Shown piece by piece: positions 25,666-35,310 of a stretch of DNA of 64,000 nt. How positions within the stretch are numbered: position 1 is the stretch's first letter; each line of letters starts with the position of its first letter. Location of the stretch: contig NZ_RRYW01000003.1 of NCBI RefSeq assembly GCF_014861365.1, forward strand, positions 24,678 to 88,677, given 5' to 3'. Under the pieces are notes generated by a model. That model worked only from the letters and a program-made list of their open reading frames with translations, searched no databases and was not told the origin of the DNA. The position numbers were made by a program, and so were the translations under genes. The DNA comes from Psychrobacter sp. FME6. Its GTDB lineage: Bacteria > Pseudomonadota > Gammaproteobacteria > Pseudomonadales > Moraxellaceae.

Positions 25666-27516
25666 TTAAGCACCTTTCTTACCACGACCATGACGCTTAC
25701 GCTCACTTTCAGTCAAATAACGCTTACGTAGACGAATTGCTTTTGGCGTTACTTCAACCAACTCATCATCTTGAATAAATTCAAGTGCTTGCTCAAGCGT
25801 GAACTTAACTGCTGGAGTCAGCGTTAACGCTTCATCCGTACCACTAGCACGGACGTTGGTTAGCTGCTTAGCCGTTGTTGGGTTAACCGCCATGTCGTCG
25901 TTACGTGAGTTAAGACCGACGATCATACCTTCGTATACTTCGAGCTGTGGTTCAGCAAATAACTTACCGCGCTTCTGTAAGTTAAACAGTGCAAAGCCTA
26001 GGCAAACACCTTTTGCCATAGAAACCAATACACCATTGGTTCGGCCGCCAACGTCACCAATTTTCTGTGGGCCATAATGTGAGAAACTTGAGGTCATGAT
26101 ACCCGTACCTGAAGTCAATGTTAGGAACTCAGAGCGGAAGCCAATCAAACCACGGGCTGGTATAGTCGCTTCAATACGCATACGACCTTTACCATCAAGC
26201 TCCATATTGGTCATCTCACCTTTACGTAGACCAACCTGCTCCATGATAGAACCTTGATGCTCATCTTCAATATCGAAGACGACATTTTCATACGGTTCTT
26301 GTAGTTTACCGTCAATTTCTTTAACGATAACTTCTGGGCCTGAAACACCCATCTCAAAGCCTTCACGGCGCATGTTTTCGATAAGTACAGATAGATGAAG
26401 CTCACCACGACCCGATACTTTAAATTTATCTGGAGACTCAGTGTCTTCTACACGTAATGCCACGTTGTGAATCAATTCACGCTCAAGACGCTCACGAATG
26501 TTACGCGAGGTCACAAACTTACCATCACGACCAGCAAAAGGTGAGTTATTCACTTGAAAGTTCATAGATACTGTTGGTTCATCAACCGTTAGCGCTGGCA
26601 ATGCTTCAACATGATTGGGATCACAAATAGTATCAGAGATATTAAGAGAATCAATACCAGTAATACAGATGATATCACCTGCTTGTGCATCCTCTACGTC
26701 GATACGATCTAAACCGTGATAGCCCATAATTTTTAAAATACGACCATTACGAGTATTGCCGTTCTTATCAACGACCGTCACTTGAGTATTGGTTTTAACT
26801 TTACCACGCTGGATACGACCGATACCAATCACGCCCACAAAGCTATTGTAGTCAAGGCTAGAGATTTGCATACGGAATGGAGCATCAGCATCAACTTGCG
26901 GAGGCTGAACCACATCAACGATAGTTTTGAAAAGCGGTGTCATATCATCCGCTAAATTATCAGCTTCTAAACCTGCAATGCCGTTCAATGCTGAGGCATA
27001 AACAACGGGGAAATCTAGTTGCTCGTCGGTTGCACCTAGATTGTCAAACAGATCAAAGATTTGATCCATTACCCAATCAGGGCGTGAACCTGGACGGTCA
27101 ATTTTGTTAATAACAACAATCGGCTTTAGACCTTGCTCGAACGCTTTCTGAGTCACGAAACGAGTTTGAGGCATTGGACCATCAACACCGTCTACTACTA
27201 GTAGTACGCAGTCAACCATTGACATAACACGTTCAACCTCACCACCAAAGTCGGCGTGACCTGGAGTGTCGACAATGTTGATACGGTATTCAGTTTCGTC
27301 AGTAGTATCTGTCCAGCGGATGGCTGTGTTTTTAGCCAAAATAGTAATACCACGCTCTTGCTCAATATCACCTGAATCCATCGCACGTTCAGCAATGTTT
27401 GCACGGTCGTCAAAAGTACCAGATTGATGTAATAATTTATCAACCAAAGTTGTTTTACCGTGGTCAACGTGGGCAATAATTGCAATGTTACGCAGGTGTT
27501 TGATATCGTTCGCCAT
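25666..27516 (-). CDS. typA: Translational GTPase TypA/BipA
   Basis: 616 residues from MANDIKHLRNIAIIAHVDHGKTTL, with the EF-G-like G1 loop AHVDHGKT, G2/G3 region (RGITILAKN, DTPGHADFGG) and NKIDRPGSRPDW. Domains II, III and V-like follow, then the BipA-specific C-terminal domain containing MTNMELDGKGRMR and PARGLIGFRSEFLT. It binds the ribosome and aids 50S assembly and stress or cold growth. An upstream in-frame start at 27555 would add 13 residues not found in BipA proteins and is rejected. Its terminator is shared with the convergent secreted-protein gene. Confidence 0.95.
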   Translation of the reverse strand: MANDIKHLRNIAIIAHVDHGKTTLVDKLLHQSGTFDDRANIAERAMDSGDIEQERGITILAKNTAIRWTDTTDETEYRINIVDTPGHADFGGEVERVMSMVDCVLLVVDGVDGPMPQTRFVTQKAFEQGLKPIVVINKIDRPGSRPDWVMDQIFDLFDNLGATDEQLDFPVVYASALNGIAGLEADNLADDMTPLFKTIVDVVQPPQVDADAPFRMQISSLDYNSFVGVIGIGRIQRGKVKTNTQVTVVDKNGNTRNGRILKIMGYHGLDRIDVEDAQAGDIICITGIDSLNISDTICDPNHVEALPALTVDEPTVSMNFQVNNSPFAGRDGKFVTSRNIRERLERELIHNVALRVEDTESPDKFKVSGRGELHLSVLIENMRREGFEMGVSGPEVIVKEIDGKLQEPYENVVFDIEDEHQGSIMEQVGLRKGEMTNMELDGKGRMRIEATIPARGLIGFRSEFLTLTSGTGIMTSSFSHYGPQKIGDVGGRTNGVLVSMAKGVCLGFALFNLQKRGKLFAEPQLEVYEGMIVGLNSRNDDMAVNPTTAKQLTNVRASGTDEALTLTPAVKFTLEQALEFIQDDELVEVTPKAIRLRKRYLTESERKRHGRGKKGA

Positions 27517-27872
27517 ATAAAATGCTCGTTTCGTCTTAAGAAAATGCAGTAGCATTAAGCACCGCTGGATAAACTTTTATCTTCAATCAGGTAGATATTA
27601 AATACTTACTTTTAGGCGACTACACAATAGGTGCTGTCGTTTAATTATTTTCAGTATAATCAAACATCTACGCTGATAAATTCATCATACAGATAGCTAT
27701 GCTAATGTACATTCTGTCAATTTACAGAATGTTTGGGCAGCTAGTATAACATTATTGCTTGATAAATTTATGCAATAACTCACCTTTCTCAATACATAAA
27801 TAAAAAAAAGCCACCCAATGGGCAGCTTTTTTTGTAACTATATATTTAAAATTATAACTAATGAGCGGTTAT
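27517..27872. other. typA upstream region and ompA terminator
   Basis: 356 bp. The terminator of the ompA-family gene lies at 27802-27833; the remaining AT-rich part is typA's upstream region. TTCTGTCAATTTACAGAAT (27712-27730) is a notable dyad. No gene is seen. Confidence 0.45.
27802..27833 (-). terminator. Terminator of the OmpA-family gene
   Basis: AAAAAAAAGCCACCCA and TGGGCAGCTTTTTTT form a stem with one mismatch and a T run on the minus strand, 40 bp past the stop. Confidence 0.88.
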
Positions 27873-29180
27873 TTACTCAACAACCATATCTTTAGTTTGT
27901 TCAACAGTCATTGTTTTGTCACCAGTGATGATGGCATAAACACGACGGTTCATAGCGCGACCTTCTTCAGTATCGTTTGGCGCGATTGGGTTGTCATAAC
28001 CATAACCAACAGTTGATAGACGGTTTGGAGCGATACCGAATTCATTAGTTAGCATAGATTTAACAGCAACGGCACGAGCTTCAGATAGGCGTTGGTTATA
28101 ACGTGCTGAAGGACCAGTTTTAGAAGCATGACCTTCTACACGTGCTGTAGAGTTTGGATACTCACGCATCTTCTCTGCTACTTTAGCGATTTCTGGTTTG
28201 TATTGGTTTTTGATAGCTGATTTATCGTTATCAAAGAATACACGTAGTTCCATTTTCAGCTCATCAGTAATATCTACTGGTACTGGGCAACCGCGCTCAT
28301 CAACTACAACGTTCATAGGAGTGCCTGGGCATGCATCGATGCTATCAGGTACGCCATCACCGTCAGAATCAAGATCAGATTCCACAACCACTACTGGCGT
28401 ATCATCAACCATTGGCTCTGCAACTGGTGGTACAGCTACCGTAGGCGCTAAATGACCACCAAGTACAACTTCTAGGCCGGCCAACGCCATGCCTTCCCAC
28501 CAGTTGTTATCGAAGTTATGAATCGCACGAGCTTCACCACGTAGGCTTAGCGCGTCGTTGATGCGATACATAGCACCTAAACCTAGGTTACCGATAGTAT
28601 CGGTTGTTTCTGATACTTCAGTACCAGCAGCTATTTCAGTACCAGCTGGAATGCCTTGTAACGCACCCGTGGTTTTATATGATTCTTGGTTCTCTACTTT
28701 GATTTTAGACTGACCAGCACCAACCAATACATATGGTTTGAATGCGTTATCAGTATAACCAGTGAATTCTTCCGTACCGATCAAGAAGTTACCAGAAATC
28801 ATGGTTTGTTCGACGTCAAAGCGGTTAACGCCTGCATCAGCAGAATCTTCAGAAGCTTCGCCATTCGCGCTAGATACACCGTACTCTACTTGAAACTGAG
28901 TAGAAGGAGTTAGCTCGATACCTAATGCAGCACCAGTATATAGGCTACTTTCTTTGGCTACGCCACCATTGTTGTTACCACGAGTACCATCACCGATAAC
29001 ATCGCCATTGGCGTTTTCATAAAGGTTTTTACCAGTAGCAAGAAGATCACGTTGATCATCATGAGCTTCACCAGTGTAATGATAACCTAGTAATAATGGG
29101 CTGATAGTTACACCAGCATTAGCTGCTAAAGGTGCAGCCGCTACAGCAACAATAGCTAGAGCAATTTTATTCAATTTCAT
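27873..29180 (-). CDS. OmpA-family outer membrane protein
   Basis: 435 residues. The signal peptide is MKLNKIALAIVAVAAAPLAANA. An N-terminal eight-stranded beta-barrel region (about residues 23-240) is followed by a Pro/Val linker and a DSDGDGVPDSIDACPGTP calcium-binding-like repeat. The C-terminal OmpA domain (about residues 320-420) binds peptidoglycan and contains RVEGHASKTG, RYNQRLSEARA and VGYGYDNPIAPN. It would link the outer membrane to the cell wall. GGAGGA before the ATG is an unusually strong ribosome site, fitting an abundant porin. The upstream region is nearly 500 bp. It corresponds to the OmpA/OprF-like major porins of Moraxellaceae. Confidence 0.93.
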   Translation of the reverse strand: MKLNKIALAIVAVAAAPLAANAGVTISPLLLGYHYTGEAHDDQRDLLATGKNLYENANGDVIGDGTRGNNNGGVAKESSLYTGAALGIELTPSTQFQVEYGVSSANGEASEDSADAGVNRFDVEQTMISGNFLIGTEEFTGYTDNAFKPYVLVGAGQSKIKVENQESYKTTGALQGIPAGTEIAAGTEVSETTDTIGNLGLGAMYRINDALSLRGEARAIHNFDNNWWEGMALAGLEVVLGGHLAPTVAVPPVAEPMVDDTPVVVVESDLDSDGDGVPDSIDACPGTPMNVVVDERGCPVPVDITDELKMELRVFFDNDKSAIKNQYKPEIAKVAEKMREYPNSTARVEGHASKTGPSARYNQRLSEARAVAVKSMLTNEFGIAPNRLSTVGYGYDNPIAPNDTEEGRAMNRRVYAIITGDKTMTVEQTKDMVVE

Positions 29181-29677
29181 GGACTTCCTCCAAAGGATAA
29201 TTTTAGTGATGCATTAAGCAAAACCGCTTCTCAAGATGTTCTAAAATAGACATCTTTTACGAATTTGTAAGTGACAAAGCAAAACCAATTAAGGAGTAGC
29301 TTAGCGATTATCAATTCAGTTTACAACTTTTTTCGTTAACGAGCTACACATTATTACACGATACTGTCGTAACTAAAACACAATAATCCGCTTAAGTTAC
29401 CTAGAACTAACACACCTTACGATTTTTATCTTTTGTATGTCAGTTCACAATAGATAGTCAGCCGAGCAATACCTACTGTCTGGACATATTTTAATACATT
29501 TAGACATTTTTCTCTATTACTAAAACCTGTCATTCACTAATTGAAACATTTTTTGACAGTAGACATATATTCTGTTTATATTGTATCAGTCAACATTATT
29601 TCATACATTACAAAGATAACTGTTGTTACAATTTATCTGTCGCTAGCCAACTTACTCATCATAGGCAATAAGACCTC
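29181..29677. other. Divergent upstream region of the ompA-family gene
   Basis: 497 bp, very AT-rich, between two divergent genes. It holds the porin promoter and possibly a long 5' leader. I see no repeat element or conserved RNA fold that I can name. Confidence 0.4.
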
Positions 29678-30409
29678 ATGACACTTCTTTATAAGATATT
29701 GTTAAGTTATGAAAGGCTATCTAAATTTTCTTTATTCACCCTAACTTTGGTTAGGAATGAGTTCGCGAACAGTAGTAGATCGAGTGTTTATGGTTTTTGG
29801 TTCTACTTCCAATGGCTTAGGACACCTAACTCTAGGAAAGAAAAAAGAATACAGATAAGGACTCTTGGGCATAGAGGCAGACAAGGTTTTACGTTGGTTG
29901 AACTCATAGTTACTGTCGCTGTATTGGCCATCATAGCAAGTATCGCTACTCCGGCAATTCTAAATCAGTTAGCAAGTATGGAAGCTAAGCGCATCAAAAA
30001 CCAACTAGAAAGCGCTCTACGTTTAGCAAAAGCAGAAAGTCTTATTAGACGCCAAAACGTGTTGGTTTGTCTATCTAATGCTGCTGGTCGTTGCGATAGA
30101 GACAGTGATAAAATACTTTTATTATTTATAGACAGTAATGGTAATAATCACTTTGATGCTCAGGTAGATTTTTTGCTGAGCCAGCAAACTTTAAACTTAA
30201 AATACGGCAAGCTGAAATTGCGAGTAGGAAACGAGCGTCATTACACTAAGTTTTGGGGTAATAGTGGCACACCTCGAGGGCATTTTGGCCATATCAAATA
30301 CTGCCCGATCGCTACTTATAGTCAAGCCATGTATCAAATCTCATTCAACCAGACAGGCATTATTAAACAGAAACTTAATGAAGACCACCCTACCGAGTGT
30401 AATAAATAA
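29678..30409 (+). CDS. Type IV pilin-like/GspH-FimT family protein with unusually long leader
   Basis: The frame encodes 243 residues. The prepilin motif RQG-FTLVELIVTVAVLAIIA is at residues 67-90 (cleavage after Gly, Glu at +5), followed by a pseudopilin body of about 170 residues similar in type to FimT/GspH minor pilins. A mature protein would join a type IV pilus or type II secretion pseudopilus. The leader before the cleavage Gly is about 69 residues if ATG 29678 is used, far above the usual 6-30. A TTG at 29747 would still leave about 46, and no later ATG/GTG/TTG is in frame. It is an orphan: no other pilus gene is adjacent. Confidence 0.7.
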   Translation: MTLLYKILLSYERLSKFSLFTLTLVRNEFANSSRSSVYGFWFYFQWLRTPNSRKEKRIQIRTLGHRGRQGFTLVELIVTVAVLAIIASIATPAILNQLASMEAKRIKNQLESALRLAKAESLIRRQNVLVCLSNAAGRCDRDSDKILLLFIDSNGNNHFDAQVDFLLSQQTLNLKYGKLKLRVGNERHYTKFWGNSGTPRGHFGHIKYCPIATYSQAMYQISFNQTGIIKQKLNEDHPTECNK

Positions 30410-30449
30410 TGCGACGAGTAATAAGGCCTGCCCGAATGCTTAAAATATC

Positions 30450-30570
30450 GTCAGTTCGATGTAAAAAAGATACCGTGCGACTGGTATTAATTTTTTGCAG
30501 CCTCTGTCAGCGTAGACACCGCAAGCAAGAAAAATTAATACCCGTCACGCGTCAAAGAAAATGTATCTTA
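30450..30570 (+). repeat. R1 palindromic repeat, copy 3 (diverged edges)
   Basis: Core TTTTTTGCAGCCTCTGTCAG then GCGTAGACACCGCAAGCAAG. The arms GACTGGTATTAATTTTTT and AAAAATTAATACCCGTC pair. It lies between the convergent pilin-like gene and pdxJ. Confidence 0.88.
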
Positions 30571-30573
30571 ATT

Positions 30574-30590
30574 TAGGGGCTGTATAGAAT
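30574..30590. repeat. Solo R3 end
   Basis: TAGGGGCTGTATAGAAT matches 17 bases of the R3 terminal repeat (2721-2739), directly beside an R1 copy and 15 bp from the pdxJ stop. No partner end is nearby. Confidence 0.6.
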
Positions 30591-30604
30591 GTATAAAACA
30601 TAGC

Positions 30605-31384
30605 TTAAGGTTTTTTGTGCATCGCTTCTTTCATCATAATAACCGCCTGCTCTAACCCTACGAATACAGCATCGGCAATGAGTGCGTGGCCAATGTTTAA
30701 CTCATAAATGCCTTCAATCTGTGCAATAGCATTGACATTATCACGGGTTAAGCCATGTCCTGCATTAATCAAAAGTTCGCTATTGGTACGTTGCGCAGTA
30801 GCAATCGCATGTTTGATGCGTTTTAGCTCGGCACCTTGTGCCGCTCTATTGTCCGCTAAACCTGCTTCAGCGTAAGCACCCGTATGCAGTTCAATGGCAT
30901 CAGCACCGCAATCTATGGCCGCAGAAACCTGCTTGTCTTCTGGATCAATAAATAAAGAGACCTTAATGCCTGCAGCCTGTAACTTGCTAATATAATCGGT
31001 CAGCCAAGCAACTTGTCCTGCGACATCAAGCCCACCTTCTGTCGTTAGCTCTGCGCGTTTTTCGGGGACTAAACATACCCAAAATGGTTTAACTTCGCAG
31101 GCAATCACTAGCATCTCAGTCGTCGCTGCCATCTCTAGATTCATTCTAGTCGTCAACTGCCCTGCTATCTCATAGACATCTGAGTCTTGAATATGACGAC
31201 GGTCCTCACGCAAATGGATAGTGATACCATCGGCACCTGCACGCTCGCACAATAAAGCGGCCTCTAACGGACTGGGATAAATCACCCCACGTGCTTGACG
31301 TAAAGTTGCCACGTGATCAATATTCACGCCTAACAAAGGGGTTTGAGAAGTATTTTTAGATGAAGCGAATGAAGAGGTGGTCAT
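30605..31384 (-). CDS. pdxJ: Pyridoxine 5'-phosphate synthase
   Basis: 259 residues from ATG 31384, which has AAGGA 8 bp upstream; a longer frame to 31405 is less likely. Family motifs are [16 protein letters not shown] at the first strand, [16 protein letters not shown], and [11 protein letters not shown] near the phosphate site. The enzyme condenses 1-deoxyxylulose 5-phosphate with 3-amino-1-hydroxyacetone phosphate to make pyridoxine 5'-phosphate, the last ring-closing step of vitamin B6 synthesis. It is the distal gene of the lepA-lepB-rnc-era-recO run, a conserved gammaproteobacterial order. Confidence 0.95.
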   Translation of the reverse strand: MTTSSFASSKNTSQTPLLGVNIDHVATLRQARGVIYPSPLEAALLCERAGADGITIHLREDRRHIQDSDVYEIAGQLTTRMNLEMAATTEMLVIACEVKPFWVCLVPEKRAELTTEGGLDVAGQVAWLTDYISKLQAAGIKVSLFIDPEDKQVSAAIDCGADAIELHTGAYAEAGLADNRAAQGAELKRIKHAIATAQRTNSELLINAGHGLTRDNVNAIAQIEGIYELNIGHALIADAVFVGLEQAVIMMKEAMHKKP

Positions 31385-31532
31385 AATAAATCCTTTTGAT
31401 AACAAAACCTATATTTAAAAACAAGCATCCCAGCAGCACTATATTCTTTTAAAAGTGAATCAACTATAACTATAATTTGTCTTTTTTGAAGTAGCTCAAC
31501 TATAGTGAAGCTATTAGCAAATAACAATTCTA

Positions 31533-32333
31533 TTATTGATAGCGCTGTTGCTGCTGCCATAACAGACGACTTTGTAATGGTTGATAATCAAGTAGATGGT
31601 CTATCAGCTGCCGATGAATCCTTGACCAATTATTCAGTGTGGTTTCAGCAATACCCAATTTTGCCATCTCAATAATATCCGCACCTACAAAAAGGCTTTG
31701 TCCAGTAGCACTTTCTACATGCTCAGACGGCATATTATTCTGAGAAGTAGGCATAGAGACAGCAACCAAACCCACATCAGGTAAAAAACGATACACACAA
31801 TCAGCTTCAATGCCATCCTGCATACTGTCATGAGCTAGCGCTAAGGTAAAACCCAACTCGCTAAATAAGTGCTGTTCAAACTGGCGCAAACACAGACGCA
31901 ATTGATTGGCGCTTAAAGGCTGTCTAAGCTGAATCAGACTTTCTTTATAATGCTGCCACAATACTGGCATCGGGTCTTCAGTAGGTAGGAGACGCCACAG
32001 TATTTCATTTAAATACAATGCCGAGTATTGATGTTGGCCCGTGATGTTTTCGTAAGGAGCTGACTCTAGATAAGGCACTGGCTGTAGCAAAGTAGCAGCG
32101 TCTTTTGCGGCGCCTGTCTCAATAATATTTTGTGAGGCAATATTAATTTGACTAAAAGTCTTTAAATCACGTTTACCAGTGGCGAAGAGTTGCAATGGCA
32201 TAAATAAGGGCGCGCCTTTTTTCCCAATACCGTGTATCACCCCATGTTGCTGAGAAAAAAGATAATATAAGGCGCGCTTTTCTTGATAGGGGCGCTGATG
32301 CAATAGATAACCGACTAACGCTTCATTACGCAT
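31533..32333 (-). CDS. recO: DNA repair protein RecO
   Basis: 266 residues. The N-terminal OB-fold region starts MRNEALVGYLLHQRPYQEKRALYYLFSQQHG, the typical RecO beginning, and the helical C-terminal domain carries LRQFEQHLFSELGFTLAL. RecO helps RecR and RecF load RecA onto SSB-coated single-stranded DNA. Its place directly after era and before pdxJ is the classic context. The C-terminal zinc-binding cysteines seen in some RecO proteins are largely absent here. It is separated from era by 69 bp. Confidence 0.9.
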   Translation of the reverse strand: MRNEALVGYLLHQRPYQEKRALYYLFSQQHGVIHGIGKKGAPLFMPLQLFATGKRDLKTFSQINIASQNIIETGAAKDAATLLQPVPYLESAPYENITGQHQYSALYLNEILWRLLPTEDPMPVLWQHYKESLIQLRQPLSANQLRLCLRQFEQHLFSELGFTLALAHDSMQDGIEADCVYRFLPDVGLVAVSMPTSQNNMPSEHVESATGQSLFVGADIIEMAKLGIAETTLNNWSRIHRQLIDHLLDYQPLQSRLLWQQQQRYQ

Positions 32334-32402
32334 GTGTTATTACCTCAACATTAAGCATCAGTATCGAGCACATAAAAAAGTGATTAAAGCGCTACTTTGC
32401 GA

Positions 32403-33515
32403 TTAATACCCTAAACTGGTTAACGCACGCTCGTCATCAGACCAACCGCGCTTCACTTTTACCCATAGTGTCAGCATGATTTTTTTATCAAAGAGCTGCT
32501 CCATATCTTTACGAGCATCCATACCAACTTGCTTGATACGTTGACCTTTATCACCGATAACAATGGCTTTTTGGCCACTACGCTCGACATAAATAGTGGC
32601 ATCAATAAAGGTACAAGCCTTACGTGGACGACCTGTTTTTGGATCGGTATGCGCAGGCTCATCTTTGAACTCGTCAATCTGTACCGTTAAATCATACGGT
32701 ACTTCATCGCCTGCGCTACGCATGATTTTTTCACGGATAATTTCGCTGGCTAAGAAACGCTCTGAGCGGTCGGTGATTTGCTCAGTATCATAGATAGGTG
32801 CGGCAACTGGTAGATGTGAGGCAATCACTTCTTGTAGACGGTCTAGGTTCTGACTTTTTAATGCGGAGACAGGTACAATATCAGCAAAATCGAAACTATC
32901 ACTAAAGGTTTCAATAAGCGGCAACACGCTGCCCTTATCTTTTAAAGTATCCGCTTTATTAATGACCAATACCACGGTCAAATTTGTCTCGCCGAGTTTC
33001 TGCAGGGTCAACAAATCATCGTCACGCCACTGATCTGAGTCAACGACGAATAATACCAAATCAACATCTACTAAGGCAGATACTGCGGCTTTGTTCATGC
33101 GCTCATTGATAGCACGCACTTCATTACGGTGAATACCTGGAGTATCTACAAACACAGCCTGCATTTCATGGTTTGATAAAATACCATGAATACGATGGCG
33201 AGTGGTTTGTGGCTTACGTGAAGTGATAGATAGTTTTTGACCCAATAAGTGATTCATCAAGGTTGATTTGCCGACGTTTGGACGCCCAACGATGGCCACA
33301 TAACCTGCCTTAAAATCATCAGCAACATGCCCATGGCTACTAGGGGCAAAAAAATCTTCAATGGCCGTATCGTTTTCTGATGTAATATCTTCTGAATGCG
33401 TTATATCATCATTAGTGGTATCTTTATTACCTTGGTTTGGATTCAATTCTGTGTTTTCGGTCATATCGTCGGCATTATCTTCATTATTGGATGGCAAATC
33501 AGTACGATTGCTCAT
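32403..33515 (-). CDS. era: GTPase Era with N-terminal acidic extension
   Basis: 370 residues against about 300 in E. coli. The first 68 residues are an Asn/Asp/Thr/Glu-rich tail without clear fold. Then comes the G domain, with G1 GRPNVGKS at about 77-84, DTPG and NKAD. The C-terminal KH domain holds VIGDKGQRIKQVGMDARKDMEQLF. Era binds the 3' end of 16S rRNA and is needed for 30S assembly. It lies downstream of rnc as usual. A later start would trim the tail, but the first ATG has GGATTACC just upstream, so the extension is probably real. Confidence 0.93.
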   Translation of the reverse strand: MSNRTDLPSNNEDNADDMTENTELNPNQGNKDTTNDDITHSEDITSENDTAIEDFFAPSSHGHVADDFKAGYVAIVGRPNVGKSTLMNHLLGQKLSITSRKPQTTRHRIHGILSNHEMQAVFVDTPGIHRNEVRAINERMNKAAVSALVDVDLVLFVVDSDQWRDDDLLTLQKLGETNLTVVLVINKADTLKDKGSVLPLIETFSDSFDFADIVPVSALKSQNLDRLQEVIASHLPVAAPIYDTEQITDRSERFLASEIIREKIMRSAGDEVPYDLTVQIDEFKDEPAHTDPKTGRPRKACTFIDATIYVERSGQKAIVIGDKGQRIKQVGMDARKDMEQLFDKKIMLTLWVKVKRGWSDDERALTSLGY

Positions 33516-33674
33516 AGGGTAATCCTGTAGGGTTTATAACCAGTCAAACGGTGATTAATAAGGCATTGATTGTATCAACACTAAAAAATCGGCACCGTTA
33601 TTGGCTGGAAAATATTGAGGTCTTAAAATAGGTTGTCAGACTAGAATCATGTTTTGCGCCTAGCTACATATCCG

Positions 33675-34472
33675 TTATGTGCGCTTTTTAGCTGAATTTG
33701 GGAGTTTATGCAATTGATTGATCATCAGCTCAGCGGCTTTTTGTTCAGCGATACGGCGGCTTTCGCCAGATTCAGTAATATCAGCACAGTTATTGATATT
33801 AACATGACAACGTACAACAAAGATTTGATGCGGGGCGTTACCTCGGGTTTCCATCAGCTCATAATGAGGCAAGTCAAACTGCTTAGACTGTAGCCATTCT
33901 TGCAAGCGACTCTTGGCATCTTTTAGAGCTTTTTGATCATTGACGTTATCAATCAAACTGCCATACCAAGAGAGAACGCAATCGCGAGTAATGTCCATAT
34001 CTTGGCTGTCTAAATAGATAGCGCCAATCAGAGACTCTACCGCATCCGCCAATATAGACGCACGATTACGACCACCGCTCTTGCGCTCACCTATCCCTAA
34101 GATAAGATGATTAGAAAGCTCTAAGTTTTGGGCAATGATAACCAACGACTCTTGCCTGACCAAAGTTGCCCGCATCCGAGTCAAGCGGCCTTCATTTTGG
34201 GTAGGATAACGATGGTATAGTGCCTCACCGACAATCATCCCCAATAATGCATCCCCTAAAAACTCTAGACGCTCGTAGTTTTTTTTGCTATCAAACGAGC
34301 GATGAGTGAGTGCCAGCTTTGGCAAGCTTAAGTTATTAAACACATAGCCTAACTTACGCGTCAAAATAGCTAACCGCTGAATAAACTCTGAGCTAACAAC
34401 AAGCGTGTCGCCAGACATGCTGTTTTTTGGGGTAGTAGGAAGCGCTTGGGCGTTCTGCGAAGTTGGTTTCAT
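33675..34472 (-). CDS. rnc: Ribonuclease III
   Basis: 265 residues. The catalytic domain has the signature NYERLEFLGDALLGMIVGEALY, with the acidic Glu and Asp that bind Mg, and the ADAVESLIGAIYLD helix. A C-terminal dsRNA-binding domain follows (ALKDAKSRLQEWLQS... to the end). It cleaves double-stranded RNA in rRNA precursors and mRNAs. The N-terminal 25 or so residues are extra. It sits between the DUF4845 gene and era, the standard order. Confidence 0.95.
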   Translation of the reverse strand: MKPTSQNAQALPTTPKNSMSGDTLVVSSEFIQRLAILTRKLGYVFNNLSLPKLALTHRSFDSKKNYERLEFLGDALLGMIVGEALYHRYPTQNEGRLTRMRATLVRQESLVIIAQNLELSNHLILGIGERKSGGRNRASILADAVESLIGAIYLDSQDMDITRDCVLSWYGSLIDNVNDQKALKDAKSRLQEWLQSKQFDLPHYELMETRGNAPHQIFVVRCHVNINNCADITESGESRRIAEQKAAELMINQLHKLPNSAKKRT

Positions 34473-34544
34473 GCGTGGCTTATGGTTATCCCTTCTGTTT
34501 TACTGATTTGGTTAATATCGTCAATTCCATATAAAATCGAATAC

Positions 34545-34615
34545 GGCGTCAGGCTCACTCAGTCTACTATTTGTAGTGCTTGCACTCGCCTTCTTTGTAT
34601 CCAAATTACTTTAAA
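34545..34615 (-). repeat. R2 repeat, degenerate copy in reverse orientation
   Basis: CACTCAGTCTACTATTTGTA and TGCTTGCACTCGCCTTCTTT correspond to the reverse complement of the R2 internal blocks (TAGACTAAACGAG, CAAGTGC, AAGGAAAACGAG). The terminal ATACCA ends are not recognisable. It lies upstream of rnc, in the operon spacer. Confidence 0.55.
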
Positions 34616-34711
34616 CAGACTATAGTCGTTAATAACCATATTCATCAATTGGTTTTATAGAAAAATTCAAATTTTAAAGCTGTTTTATGAGTGCTTTAAT
34701 AGACTCTTAAG

Positions 34712-35104
34712 CTAATCTATCGTGTCCATATCAATCGCCCCTTCGAAGCGATTAATGATATCAACATTATTAAAAAAATTCTTGGTCACTGCGTATTCTT
34801 TATAAATAGCCAGCTGTCCTGTTTTTTTATCAGTAAATGTAAATACGTCCTCTGCCTGAGTATCATAATCAGCATTAATAGATAGCTGTCTGTTGACACG
34901 CTCAACGAATTGCTTTGCAGTCTCTTTATTATTGTTCGATTCTTGAAGCTGTGCGCTTAACGTTTTAGTCAATTGATAATCACCAATCTGAGCGGGTACA
35001 ATCGCGACCACCAGTTTGGCAGCAATGCCCAAAGCGATAATGATTAACACAATGCTCGTCACACTAGCACCGCGCTGCGTAGACAATCCAGATAGGTGCT
35101 GCAT
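34712..35104 (-). CDS. DUF4845 family membrane protein
   Basis: 130 residues. An N-terminal membrane helix (about residues 14-34: VTSIVLIIIALGIAAKLVVAIVP) is preceded by QRGAS, giving a pseudopilin-like look. The rest is a small soluble domain with QLTKTLSAQL and FVERVNRQLSIN. It matches DUF4845 by its place between lepB and rnc and by size. Function is unknown; it is a routine member of the lepA-lepB-rnc operon in gammaproteobacteria. Probably anchored in the inner membrane with the domain outside. Confidence 0.75.
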   Translation of the reverse strand: MQHLSGLSTQRGASVTSIVLIIIALGIAAKLVVAIVPAQIGDYQLTKTLSAQLQESNNNKETAKQFVERVNRQLSINADYDTQAEDVFTFTDKKTGQLAIYKEYAVTKNFFNNVDIINRFEGAIDMDTID

Positions 35105-35310
35105 TATGATGTTCCTCTACGGGTAAATTGCTATTTTGCTAGATATTTTTTAACAGATAGCTGTTTTAATAAATATCTAGCTGCTGGGTAGTCATTTATT
35201 AGATAGCAATAATACTAGCACAAAACTATTATCGATAAACCAACCAATAGAGCACTCATAAATTTATCTTTTACAATCTCAATCACTTATAACATTAATC
35301 ACTTATGCCA

